This document shows positions 46,270-54,671 of a DNA stretch of 64,000 nt, in pieces; positions within the stretch are counted from its first letter, which is position 1, and every line of letters starts with the position of its first letter. The DNA is from Schaalia sp. Marseille-Q2122 (GTDB taxonomy: Bacteria > Actinomycetota > Actinomycetes > Actinomycetales > Actinomycetaceae). The stretch lies in the NCBI RefSeq assembly GCF_903645355.1, contig NZ_CAHJXR010000008.1:1-64000 (forward strand), given 5' to 3'. Under the pieces are notes generated by a model. The model was not told the DNA's origin. It did no database searches and was given only the letters and a program-made list of their open reading frames with translations. Made by a program: the position numbers and the translations under genes.

Positions 46270-47157
46270 TTAGACGCCCAGGGAGTCGCGCAGGTACTTA
46301 CGCGCGATGAGGGCGTATTCAAGGGGGTTGGCGATGGCCGGATCCTGTTCGGCTTCGACAAGGAACCACCCGTCGTAGTCCGAATCGACCACGGGACGCA
46401 TGAGCGTTGCGAAGTCCGTGGGGCCGTCGCCGGGCACGGTGAAGGCGCCAGCCAGGATCGCGTCAAGGAAGCTGAGCTTTTCAGCGCGGGCTTTTTCGAC
46501 GATCTCGGGGCGGATGTCCTTCAGGTGCACGTGGCCGATGCGCGGCAGGTAGCGGGCGATCACGTCTGCGGTGCTTTCGCCTGAGAACAGTAGGTGTCCG
46601 TTGTCGACCAGCAGAAGGAGCTTGTCAGGGTCGGTCATCGACATGAGGCGGTCGATTTCCTCGGTGGTCTGCACGCCGGTGCCCATGTGGTGGTGGTAGG
46701 CCAGGCGCAGGCCCTTTTCCTTGGCAATGTCGCCGAAGCGGTTGAGGCCTTCAGCGAGGCGCTCCCATTCTTCGTCGCTGAAGTAGGGTTTGTCGTCGAA
46801 GACTGACTTGTCGCGCATGCCCTGGATGGAGTGTCCCTGTTCGCAGATGTTCACGCAGTCTGCTCCGAGGGCCACCATGTAGTCGCAGAAGTCGATGAAC
46901 TTCCGTTCCTCGTCCTCGTAGGGTTCGGTGGTCAGGAGGCAGCCGTGCCAGGCGGCGGCGATGCGGATGCCTCGTAGGTCGAGTTCGCGTTTGAGGACGG
47001 CGGGGTCCTTGGGGTACTTGTTACCGATTTCGGTACCTTCGTACCCGGCGAGCGCGACCTCGGAGAGGATCTGCTGGTAGGTGGTTTCGCCGCCGAGTTC
47101 GGGCATGTCGTCGTTGACCCAGGCGATGGGCGCGCAGCCTACGCGAATGGTGCTCAT
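46270..47157 (-). CDS. iolE: Myo-inosose-2 dehydratase
   Basis: 295 residues, AP-endonuclease-2-like TIM barrel. Seen: VGCAPIAWVNDDMPELGG at the start, HGCLLTTEP, LAYHHHMGTGVQTTEEIDRL, LLVDNGHLLFSG and IGHVHLKDIR, with the metal-binding Glu, Asp and His residues of the fold. It dehydrates 2-keto-myo-inositol to 3D-(3,5/4)-trihydroxycyclohexane-1,2-dione. Length matches the family (about 295-300). Ten bases after mmsA in the same operon. Confidence 0.93.
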   Translation of the reverse strand: MSTIRVGCAPIAWVNDDMPELGGETTYQQILSEVALAGYEGTEIGNKYPKDPAVLKRELDLRGIRIAAAWHGCLLTTEPYEDEERKFIDFCDYMVALGADCVNICEQGHSIQGMRDKSVFDDKPYFSDEEWERLAEGLNRFGDIAKEKGLRLAYHHHMGTGVQTTEEIDRLMSMTDPDKLLLLVDNGHLLFSGESTADVIARYLPRIGHVHLKDIRPEIVEKARAEKLSFLDAILAGAFTVPGDGPTDFATLMRPVVDSDYDGWFLVEAEQDPAIANPLEYALIARKYLRDSLGV

Positions 47158-47167
47158 GGGGGTTCCT

Positions 47168-48661
47168 TTACTCTTCTCGCTGGAAGGACATGGTGGCTGC
47201 GTAGCTCTTTTCGGAGGGCCAACGCGAGGTGATGGCCTTCAGGCGCGTGTAGAAGCGCACGCCCTCGGGGCCGTGGATGTGGGTGTCACCCAGGAGGGAG
47301 GCCTTCCATCCACCGAAGGAATAGTAGGCGACGGGGGTGGGGATGGGGACGTTTACGCCGACCATGCCGGCCTCGACGTCGAGGGTGAAGCGGCGGGCCA
47401 TGCCGCCGTCGTTGGTGAAGATGGCTGCGCCGTTGCCGAATTCGGAGGAGTTGACGAGGGCGATGGCCTCTTCGTAGGTGTCGGCGTGGACGATGGTGAG
47501 GACCGGGCCGAAGACTTCCTCGTGGTAGACGGGGGCGTCTAGGGGCACGCCGTCGAGGATGGTGGGGCCGAGGAAGTGGCCGTTTTCGTGGCCGGGGACG
47601 ACGAGGCTGCGTCCGTCGAGGACGACGTCGGCGCCGCGTGCTTCAGCGTCGTCGATGAGTCCGGTGATGCGTTTCTTTGCGGCTGCGTCGATGACGGGCC
47701 CCATGTCGACGCCTTCGTCGAGGCCGTAGCCGACCTTGATTTTTTCGGCGTGTGCCTTGACGCGTTGGGCGAGGTCGGGGCCGATGCCTCCGACGGCGAC
47801 GACGACGGGGAGGGCCATGCAGCGTTCGCCTGCTGCGCCGAAGGCTGCGGCGCTGATGTGTCCGGCGGCGAAGTCGAGGTCGGCGTCGGGTAGGACGATG
47901 GCGTGGTTGTTGGCTCCGCCGAGGGCTTGGACGCGCTTGCCGTGGGCGACGCCGGTGTTTTGGATGATGTGGGCGACGGGGGTGGATCCGACGAAGGAGA
48001 TGGCGTCGATGCCGGGGTGGGTGAGGATGTCGCCGACGAGTTCGCGGTTGCCGGAGATGACGTTGAAGACGCCGTCAGGCAGGCCGGCTTCCTTGTAGAG
48101 CTTGGCGGTGAGGATGGCTGCCGAGGGCGTGGGGGATGCGGGCTTGAGGATGAAGGCGTTGCCGGTGGCGATGGCGACGGGGTGCATCCACATGGGCACC
48201 ATGGCGGGGAAGTTGAAGGGGCAGATGCCTGCGACGACGCCGACGGGCTGGTGGAGGGTGTGGATGTCCACGCCGCCTGCGATGTCGAAGGAGTGTTCGC
48301 CCTTGAGGGCGATGTTGATGGCGGTGGCGAAGTCGAGGGTTTCGCGGCCGCGTTGGATTTCTCCGATGGCGTCGGAGTAGTTCTTGCCGTGTTCGGCGAC
48401 GATGAGGCGGGCCATTTCGTCTTGGTGTTCGAGGACGAGTTCGCGCATGCGGAACATGATGGCGACGCGCTTGGAGAGGGGGACCTTTGCCCACTTCTTT
48501 TGGGCTTCGCGTGCGACTGCGACGACGTGGTCGAGGTCGTCCTTGGAGGCTTGGAGCAGTTGGCCTTCTACTTCGCCGGTGCCGGGGTTTTCGACGGGGA
48601 AGGTGCCGACGGGGGTGCCGTGGTAGGACTCACCGTTGACCCAATGTTCGATCGTCGTCAT
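47168..48661 (-). CDS. mmsA: Methylmalonate-semialdehyde dehydrogenase (CoA-acylating)
   Basis: 497 residues. ALDH superfamily with the MmsA signature: GICPFNFPAMVPMWMHPVAI, GSTPVAHII, and catalytic Cys in GAAGERCMALPVV. In inositol catabolism it converts malonate semialdehyde to acetyl-CoA and CO2 (the IolA step). First gene of the operon mmsA-iolE-adh; an operator-like site lies about 105 bases upstream of its start. Confidence 0.93.
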   Translation of the reverse strand: MTTIEHWVNGESYHGTPVGTFPVENPGTGEVEGQLLQASKDDLDHVVAVAREAQKKWAKVPLSKRVAIMFRMRELVLEHQDEMARLIVAEHGKNYSDAIGEIQRGRETLDFATAINIALKGEHSFDIAGGVDIHTLHQPVGVVAGICPFNFPAMVPMWMHPVAIATGNAFILKPASPTPSAAILTAKLYKEAGLPDGVFNVISGNRELVGDILTHPGIDAISFVGSTPVAHIIQNTGVAHGKRVQALGGANNHAIVLPDADLDFAAGHISAAAFGAAGERCMALPVVVAVGGIGPDLAQRVKAHAEKIKVGYGLDEGVDMGPVIDAAAKKRITGLIDDAEARGADVVLDGRSLVVPGHENGHFLGPTILDGVPLDAPVYHEEVFGPVLTIVHADTYEEAIALVNSSEFGNGAAIFTNDGGMARRFTLDVEAGMVGVNVPIPTPVAYYSFGGWKASLLGDTHIHGPEGVRFYTRLKAITSRWPSEKSYAATMSFQREE

Positions 48662-48765
48662 TGTCGTGAACTCCTTGTGGGGTTTCGCTGCGGCGGCATG
48701 GGGTGTGCGCTGGTGGGCACGCCTGTGTGCCGATTGTTTCCCATCCTAGTCCTCCCAGACGGCAT

Positions 48766-48779
48766 TTGTCAGTACATAT
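48766..48779. promoter_or_regulatory. Inositol-regulon operator candidate before mmsA
   Basis: TTTGTCAGTACATA matches TTTGT-N4-ACAAA with one mismatch. It shares TTTGTCAGTACA and the following bases with the site at 56785, a match beyond the palindrome itself. Confidence 0.65.
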
Positions 48780-48859
48780 GGTGAATTTGTTCCGTCATTT
48801 ACGAGGGCGGGGCGGGAGGCACCTTTCCACACCCTCTACCTACCTTCACCCGCCAAATA

Positions 48860-48915
48860 GGTGGCTTGTTGGTATTCCGGTGGCGGGTGCGTCGCCGGAA
48901 TACCAACAAGCCACC
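48860..48915. repeat. 21-bp perfect inverted repeat in the leader of the 2H phosphoesterase gene
   Basis: The arms 48860-48880 and 48895-48915 (beginning GGTGGCTTGTTGG) are exact complements around a 14-base loop. CCGGTATAC occurs twice straight after. The hairpin lies 62 bases before the ATG at 48978. Confidence 0.75.
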
Positions 48916-48977
48916 GGTATACCCGGTATACGAGGGATGCCCGGTGGGCCAGGGTGACGGGCAAGTAGGCTGGGTTT

Positions 48978-49679
48978 ATGCATGAATCCCTCCAGGCCCT
49001 GATCGCTCGAGTTAACAGTTTTGAGTTCGACTCCGTACCGCCGGAATCCCCCTTCTTTGTGTCCGACTCGGCGCGCGAAAAGTTCGAGGCCACCACCGGT
49101 GCGCCTCGTCCTTTCTATGGGAGCACCATCATTTACGACCTGGATGAGGCGGCGAAGCAGTGGATTGATGAGCTTGCCGAGCGGCTTCACTCTGAGTTAG
49201 GTGAGGGCTTGGCACAGCCTCTACCTCGCGAGTCCTTTCACCTGACTCTCCATGACCTGCGCGCTCACCCGCAGCTCAACGCGATCAGCGACACGCTCTT
49301 TTGGGACTCGCGTCAGGTGCCTGCCCTGCTTGAGCAGGCTCGCTTGTGCGGCCCGGTCTCCATGACGGTCAATGCTGTGTTCAACCTGATGAACACCAGT
49401 GCCGTCATTGGACTGGTTCCCGCCACAGATGAAGATTGCGAGCGCGTCCTTGCAGCTCGGACGGCGTTTGACTCCTGCGTCCCATCGGGGGCTTTCACAC
49501 CCCACATCACGCTGGCCTACTACCGGCCGGATTCCCCTCGCCCGATTGACCCCTCCCACTATCGCGCACTCCTTGAGGAACTGACCGGCGCGTATGCGGG
49601 CAAGAGCATCACTTGTGAGCCCGAGAAGTTGGCCTACGCATACTTTTCTGACATGTGCACCTATTGGCCGGTGTACTGA
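48978..49679 (+). CDS. 2H phosphoesterase superfamily protein
   Basis: 233 residues with the two HxTx motifs of the 2H fold: SFHLTLHDL near residue 77 and TPHITLAYY near 175. Relatives include 2'-5' RNA ligase/cyclic phosphodiesterases that act on RNA ends or cyclic nucleotides. Substrate unknown. The start lies downstream of a strong hairpin, with no clear Shine-Dalgarno. It sits between the two halves of the inositol locus and is oriented away from mmsA. Confidence 0.85.
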   Translation: MHESLQALIARVNSFEFDSVPPESPFFVSDSAREKFEATTGAPRPFYGSTIIYDLDEAAKQWIDELAERLHSELGEGLAQPLPRESFHLTLHDLRAHPQLNAISDTLFWDSRQVPALLEQARLCGPVSMTVNAVFNLMNTSAVIGLVPATDEDCERVLAARTAFDSCVPSGAFTPHITLAYYRPDSPRPIDPSHYRALLEELTGAYAGKSITCEPEKLAYAYFSDMCTYWPVY

Positions 49680-49703
49680 TGGGGCACAAAAGCGTCCTGT
49701 CAG

Positions 49704-49812
49704 GGTGTGCTGGCGGCGGCGGGTGTTCAAGGTATGCCAGCTGAATGCGTGCTGCTTGGAGCGTGTACCAGCAGGCCGGGTGGGGTGTGCTGGCGGCGGC
49801 GGGGTAGGCCCG
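49704..49812. repeat. GC-rich duplicated segment next to the 109-bp repeat
   Basis: GGGTGTGCTGGCGGCGGCGG occurs twice, 81 bases apart, and its core GTGCTGGCGGCGGC recurs inverted inside the 109-bp repeat at 49859. This gives the left boundary of the toxin-like cassette a strong potential for secondary structure. Confidence 0.65.
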
Positions 49813-49838
49813 GGCGTATGGACTGAGCGAGCGGTAGC

Positions 49839-49947
49839 GAGCGAGGGAATCGGGCGGGGCCGCCGCCAGCACCCGCCACCTCCTCAACTATGGGAGCCTC
49901 GTTGTACTTTCTGGGGGCTATGCGGTGTGCAAACTGCAACGCGGTGT
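49839..49947. repeat. 109-bp direct repeat, left copy
   Basis: Matches 52404-52512 at 107 of 109 positions in the same orientation; the two differences are adjacent to GCCAGCAC. It ends 21 bases before the stop of the lipoprotein gene. Confidence 0.93.
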
Positions 49948-49968
49948 GTACAACCGCAGAAACATCCA

Positions 49969-50490
49969 TCAACGCGGAGCGCCCCGAATCAATAACCAGC
50001 CACGCCCCAGAGGACGCTCAAGCACAAGATCGGCGTTATCAAAACCAGTGGCCCATGGGCGCTTAATGCCCGTCATATCAATGTCATCAAGCCCAAGCTC
50101 GTAGTCGTTAGCATCGGGATAGGCATCAATTGCCGCTGATGAAAAACTCGTGTGCTCGTCAATATAGTCGCGTATCGCCTGTTCATCGGCGATGAAAGCG
50201 ATGGCGTAGCCCCAACCACCCGGATAAGACTCAGCAAACATTTCCGCAGGCTTCACGCTCACCACCTCAGCACCCTCAGGCAAGGTGGTACCCGGAGGAA
50301 TCATGAGGATCTCCTCGATATACTCCACATCGGCAGGATAGGGAGCCCCCTCCTGGTGAACAACAGACATACCAACCTCCGCTTGACTGTCACGCACACT
50401 TGTTTCATTCAACGAACATGAGGAGAGGGCGCCGAGCACCATCACTCCAACTAAAAGGCCGATGTAGCTGCGGCCAAAATACTGAGGCAT
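49969..50490 (-). CDS. Lipoprotein, possible immunity partner, unknown family
   Basis: 173 residues. Lipobox LSSC with Cys near residue 25, so the mature protein would be on the outer face of the membrane. The mature part has IPPGTTLPEGAEVVSVKPAEM and ends WLLIRGAPR. I do not recognise the family. Its ATG directly follows the TAA of the large cassette protein, implying translational coupling. A surface position right behind a toxin-like gene fits an immunity protein against a toxin that acts outside the cytoplasm; this is inference. Lower GC than the flanking iol genes. Confidence 0.7.
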   Translation of the reverse strand: MPQYFGRSYIGLLVGVMVLGALSSCSLNETSVRDSQAEVGMSVVHQEGAPYPADVEYIEEILMIPPGTTLPEGAEVVSVKPAEMFAESYPGGWGYAIAFIADEQAIRDYIDEHTSFSSAAIDAYPDANDYELGLDDIDMTGIKRPWATGFDNADLVLERPLGRGWLLIRGAPR

Positions 50491-51897
50491 TTAACGGCTC
50501 TTCACTTCCGACTCACCGACAAGATCAAACTCTTTTGCAATCCCTGCCTTGTGGAACTCTTGGAGCTGCTTGTCGCCAACGGTAATCGGTCCAATTTGAG
50601 TGGACTTACTTCCATCCCAGTTATAGCGGTCAGCAACATGCACTTTATAGTCAACCTCACTTCGCCACTCACTTGAGGTTTCATCTGGAGGATAGACCGT
50701 TACCGTCCCAGCGGTCGCGTACTGGAAACCACCCGTAGCGAAAAACCAATTCGGGTCATCTGATTTTTTGGCGTAGTGACTTTTCCAATCCGTGGTGAAC
50801 GGGTATGTCACAGGCCCTGTCATGTCGGAGTCTTTTGCCGCTTGAATAGCTTGTGCCTTCGTTGAGTCGATCGTCATGTCACTGTCCGCCTTGAAACGCG
50901 GGAGATCGTCAAGCATTCGATCGACATTGATATCTGCGGGCGTGCCGGTGTTATCCAGGTAATGAGAGAGGTTCTTGGCAGCATCAGGCCACATTGGGGC
51001 CATAATGTCGGCCCCACTCGTGGCCATTTCATGCATGAAGTAATCCCCAAAGCCCGGTGATCTCTGACCATGCTTACCAGATCCTTCATTCTCCGAATCA
51101 CCAGGGTATTGCCAGGGCGCGATCTTTGGTATCGGCGCGTTCTTCCCTGGAACGGGTTTGCCTAATCCACCCGGCTTGTTCGGTTCGCCTGCTCCGTTCC
51201 CCTCGTCGGAGTGTTGATTTCTACGGCCATCGCGGGCACCGCGTCGTGTCTTCCTTTGCCACCATGGTGTCTGATCCCCACGCTCGTCGGTGAGCCAACC
51301 TGTGCCTGCAGCTACCCCCAACCCAAGAAGCCCGGCAGGACCCGCCAGAGTCGCAAGACCCCACAGTGGCAGATCTTCTGCGCCCCACTGTCCTTCACCC
51401 TGAACACTCATGGCTGTCGCATATGTGGAGTCAACATCTTCCGCTTTGTCCATTGCTGTTTGAACTGCGTTACGGACAAGCTCAATCGTTTTCATGTCCT
51501 CCGCAACGGATTGTGCGCTCGATGCGAGCGTGGATGTCATCCGTGAAGTACCGGTTGACACGGAACCGTCAGCACCGATGACGAAACCGGACTGGTCTGC
51601 AAGGCGAAGCGCAGCGTCAACCGCTGAGCGTACCTGTGCCACTCCTTCCGAGGCTCGTACGGTTGCTGATATAAGGCCTTCAATTACCCGGACGTATCCA
51701 TCGACAATGCGAATATGATCAGACAGCTGTTGACGCATTGCGTCAGCGGCCTCCCCTTGGGAAAGCATGCCATTCACTGCCTTCTCAAGAGAACGCTGTG
51801 CATCTTCCAGCGTCGCAAGGGCACGCCGATAGGTAGTGGCGGCGTCATCGATACGCATCGGCTCCCAGGTTGAGATCTCCGCCCATCCAAACACCAT
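50491..51897 (-). CDS. Type VII secretion substrate-like protein with toxin-like C-terminus
   Basis: 468 residues from ATG 51897 (overlapping TGATG with the gene before; GTG 51900 is possible). Residues about 10-110 are helical like WXG100/LXG N-termini. A Gly-rich hydrophobic stretch, LATLAGPAGLLGLGVAAGTG, near 180 is followed by a Gly/Pro/Arg-rich linker and a C-terminal domain (about 330-468) with WFFATGGFQYATAGTVTVYP, ADRYNWDGSKST and LQEFHKAGIAKEFDLVGES. That end resembles C-termini of actinobacterial polymorphic-toxin-like proteins, as far as I can recall. No enzymatic motif is recognised. Second of three coupled genes between direct repeats. Confidence 0.65.
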   Translation of the reverse strand: MVFGWAEISTWEPMRIDDAATTYRRALATLEDAQRSLEKAVNGMLSQGEAADAMRQQLSDHIRIVDGYVRVIEGLISATVRASEGVAQVRSAVDAALRLADQSGFVIGADGSVSTGTSRMTSTLASSAQSVAEDMKTIELVRNAVQTAMDKAEDVDSTYATAMSVQGEGQWGAEDLPLWGLATLAGPAGLLGLGVAAGTGWLTDERGDQTPWWQRKTRRGARDGRRNQHSDEGNGAGEPNKPGGLGKPVPGKNAPIPKIAPWQYPGDSENEGSGKHGQRSPGFGDYFMHEMATSGADIMAPMWPDAAKNLSHYLDNTGTPADINVDRMLDDLPRFKADSDMTIDSTKAQAIQAAKDSDMTGPVTYPFTTDWKSHYAKKSDDPNWFFATGGFQYATAGTVTVYPPDETSSEWRSEVDYKVHVADRYNWDGSKSTQIGPITVGDKQLQEFHKAGIAKEFDLVGESEVKSR

Positions 51898-52268
51898 CAC
51901 GCACCCCCTAAGCGTTGAGCAAGGCGGCTAAACATTTCTGCGTCCTTCGCAGTAACTGCGCTTGTCGATACAGAATGGGTAACAGATGAGAATGTTGATG
52001 CCATCTGTTCCTCAGTGGCCTGGGCTCTCCTTAAGGATTCGAGCACGCTAGCGCTGAATTGGCTGAGTTCTTCGATGAGTTTATCCATGCTCTGGGTCAA
52101 CAGATCGTTCATTGCCGCAGCGCGTGAAGCTGAAAGGCTTCCACTCATTCCCGCTGCTACATCTGTAACGATCTGTGCCATTTTAAGTTGCGCTAGTTCT
52201 TCACTGGCGTTGTCAACCTTTTGCGAGAACCATTCCAAGTCACCATCGACAATACGGAGATCTTGCAT
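51897..52268 (-). CDS. Small helical WXG100-like protein
   Basis: 123 residues, almost wholly helical, without a signal peptide. Two long amphipathic helices flank AGMSGSLSASRA near residue 45, which would be the turn; a strict WxG is absent. Size and plan fit ESX/WXG100-type secretion partners. The start is taken at ATG 52268, although the frame continues a few codons upstream. Its stop overlaps the start of the larger protein (TGATG), and the two probably form a secreted complex. No secretion-machine genes (EccC etc.) are in the window. Confidence 0.6.
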   Translation of the reverse strand: MQDLRIVDGDLEWFSQKVDNASEELAQLKMAQIVTDVAAGMSGSLSASRAAAMNDLLTQSMDKLIEELSQFSASVLESLRRAQATEEQMASTFSSVTHSVSTSAVTAKDAEMFSRLAQRLGGA

Positions 52269-52403
52269 ATTCCAAGCTAACAACCGCAACCTGGGAAAAC
52301 ACCTAAAATTGACGACTCAAGTATCTCCTGAGGACATGACAACCCGAAGGAGGGTGCCAGTTTCACACAGTGGCGCCACTCTCCTCGCACTCCGTACACA
52401 GAA

Positions 52404-52512
52404 GAGCGAGGGAATCGGGCGGGGCCGCCGCCAGCACGCACCACCTCCTCAACTATGGGAGCCTCGTTGTACTTTCTGGGGGCTATGCGGTGTGCAAACT
52501 GCAACGCGGTGT
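52404..52512. repeat. 109-bp direct repeat, right copy
   Basis: See the left copy at 49839-49947. It lies 136 bases upstream of the WXG100-like gene, so the two copies exactly bracket the three-gene cassette. The rest of the gap 52269-52629 holds the iolD terminator. Confidence 0.93.
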
Positions 52513-52527
52513 ATAGACACAGAGTGG

Positions 52528-52566
52528 CAAAAGCTGTGGCCCCACCCAAACGGGCGGGGCCACAGC
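52528..52566 (-). terminator. Rho-independent terminator of the iolC-iolB-iolD operon
   Basis: Minus-strand stem GCTGTGGCCCC with its complement, followed by TTTTG, 63 bases beyond the iolD stop. Confidence 0.85.
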
Positions 52567-52629
52567 CACCAGTCACAGACAACAGGCATTCACCTGCGCC
52601 GGAACTCATCTTCTACAGGCACTCACCTC

Positions 52630-54540
52630 TTACAGGTAATGCCTCTGCGGGGCACGGTCGCGCACGTAATCCTCGAAGGCGCTCTGCGTGGACTCAATAC
52701 GCGACACCTGCGACACCGGCACATCCCACCAGGAGGAGCCCGGAGGGTTGGGGCCATATAGGTCGGTCTCAATATGAATCATCGTGGCCCGGTCGGAGGC
52801 TTCAGCCTGACGGTAGGCCTCCTTGAACTCCTCAATGGTGTGGACCTCGATCACGTCAATACCCCAGGAGCGGGCGTTGGCCGCAATATCCACATCAAGT
52901 TTGCGGCCATCCACCGTGTGGTCAGCTCCGGCGCCGCCCGCACGGTAGCGCGTGCCAAAACGCTGGGAGCCTCGCGACTCCGACAGGGCGCCAATGGAGG
53001 CAAAACCGTAGTTCTGCAAGAGCACGAAGATGACCTTCACTCCCTCTTGGGCGATGGTGGCCAGTTCCATGGGCAGCATCTGGTAGGTGCCGTCCCCCAC
53101 AATGGACACCACCTGCGAGTCCGGCAGCGCCAGCTTCACGCCCAAGGCCGCTGGAATCTCGTAACCCATGCAGCTGAAGGCGTACTCCACGTGGTACTGG
53201 ACGGGCGTGCGCGCCTGCCACAGGGCCTGCAGGTCACCGGGCATGGAGCCAGCGGCGTTAATGACCACGTCGTTATCACCCATCAGTTCATTGAGGGCAC
53301 CAAACACGTCGGTCTGCGCGGGGATCGGGCCGTGGCCGGTGTGGGTGGCCTCGTAGACGCGCTTCTCCCACGCGGCCTTTTCTTCGGCAACTTCAGCGGC
53401 GTAGGCCTCGTCAACGTGGTAGCCCTCCAGGGCGGCGGTCAGTGCCGCGAGCGCCTCGCGGGCGTCGGCGACCACCATCTCCGCACCATTCTTCACCGCA
53501 TCAAAGGCCTTGACGTTGATGTTGATAAAGCGGACATTGGGGTCCTTGAACTGGGTGTGGGAGGCGGTGGTGAAGTCCGAGTAGCGCGTGCCAATGCCAA
53601 TCACCAGGTCTGCCTTGTCGGCAATGTGGTTGCCCGAATCGCCGCCGGTGGAGCCCACACCGCCAATGGAGCAGGGGTGGTCGAAATTGATGGCACCCTT
53701 GCCGGCCTGCGTGTCGGCCACGGGAATTCCCGTGGAAGAAGCGAAAGCCCGCAACTCCTCGAAGGCCTCGGAGTAAATCGTGCCGCCACCGGAAATGACC
53801 ATTGGCCGCTTCGACGCACGGATCATCTCCGCCGCACGCTCAATGGCGGCCCGCTCGGCCGGGGTGCGACGCACATGCCACACGCGCTTAGCGAACATCT
53901 CAACGGGGAAGTCGTAGGCCTCGGCCTGCACGTCCTGGGGCATGGCGATGACGACGGCGCCCGTGTCGGCCGGGTCGGTCAGGGTACGCATGGCTTGCAT
54001 GAGGGAGGGCAGGAGCTGTTCAGGGCGGTTAATCCGGTCGAAGAAGGCCGACACCGGGCGGAAAGCATCATTGCAGGTGGTGTCGAAGAGTACGGGGTTT
54101 TCGACCTGCTGAAGCACCGGGTCAGGAATGCGGTTGGCGAACTGATCGGAGGGGAAGATGAGCACGGGCAGGCGGTTGGTGGTGGCCAGGGCAGCGCCGG
54201 TGACCATATTGAGCGAGCCGGGGCCGATCGAAGCCGTGCACATCATGGTTTGCAGGCGATTGCGCGCCTTGGCGTAGGCGGCGGCGGCATGCACCTCGCC
54301 CTGCTCGTTGCGGGGCATGATGTAGGGCATGGAGCCACCGTCGGGCTCGGGGTCGATCTCGTTTTGCAGCAGGGCCTGGCCGATGCCGGCGACGTTGCCG
54401 TGGCCAAAGATACCGAAGGCGCCGGTGACGAGGCGCTGTTCAACGCCGTCGCGTTCGGAGTATTGGTTAATGAGGAATCGGATGGTGGCTTGCGCGACGG
54501 TGAGGCGCACGGTTTCTTGGCCGAGGCTGACGAAGGTCAT
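52630..54540 (-). CDS. iolD: 3D-(3,5/4)-trihydroxycyclohexane-1,2-dione hydrolase
   Basis: 636 residues, thiamine-diphosphate enzyme fold. Seen: the N-terminal VEQRLVTGAFGIFGHGNVAG with the activating Glu region, AYAKARNRLQTMMCTASIGPG, and the ThDP/Mg motif VGDGTYQMLPMELATIAQEG. It opens the ring of the diketone to give 5-deoxy-glucuronate. The start at 54540 is preceded by AGGAG; the frame is open further up but does not resemble IolD there. Last gene of iolC-iolB-iolD, 131 bases after iolB. Confidence 0.94.
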   Translation of the reverse strand: MTFVSLGQETVRLTVAQATIRFLINQYSERDGVEQRLVTGAFGIFGHGNVAGIGQALLQNEIDPEPDGGSMPYIMPRNEQGEVHAAAAYAKARNRLQTMMCTASIGPGSLNMVTGAALATTNRLPVLIFPSDQFANRIPDPVLQQVENPVLFDTTCNDAFRPVSAFFDRINRPEQLLPSLMQAMRTLTDPADTGAVVIAMPQDVQAEAYDFPVEMFAKRVWHVRRTPAERAAIERAAEMIRASKRPMVISGGGTIYSEAFEELRAFASSTGIPVADTQAGKGAINFDHPCSIGGVGSTGGDSGNHIADKADLVIGIGTRYSDFTTASHTQFKDPNVRFININVKAFDAVKNGAEMVVADAREALAALTAALEGYHVDEAYAAEVAEEKAAWEKRVYEATHTGHGPIPAQTDVFGALNELMGDNDVVINAAGSMPGDLQALWQARTPVQYHVEYAFSCMGYEIPAALGVKLALPDSQVVSIVGDGTYQMLPMELATIAQEGVKVIFVLLQNYGFASIGALSESRGSQRFGTRYRAGGAGADHTVDGRKLDVDIAANARSWGIDVIEVHTIEEFKEAYRQAEASDRATMIHIETDLYGPNPPGSSWWDVPVSQVSRIESTQSAFEDYVRDRAPQRHYL

Positions 54541-54671
54541 GGGTGCTCCTGGTGGGCGGGTGGGTGGTAGTCCGTCTGGCGAGGCCGCCGCCGCGCCCTC
54601 CTTTGGGCGGTGACGTGGCCCCGCTGCCCCAGAGTGGGCTGGACCGTGGTGGGTGTGGGGTGGGAGGGATA

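Noticed and set aside
51858-51882. Sequence GCTCCCAGGTTGAGATCTCC resembling a left arm of the 75-bp family
   Set aside because: It lies in the coding sequence of the cassette protein, lacks the GTGTG core and has no right arm about 50 bases away.
52774-54570. 598-residue open frame on the plus strand opposite iolD
   Set aside because: It is an antisense shadow caused by high GC at third positions; iolD has clear catalytic motifs and the shadow resembles no protein family.
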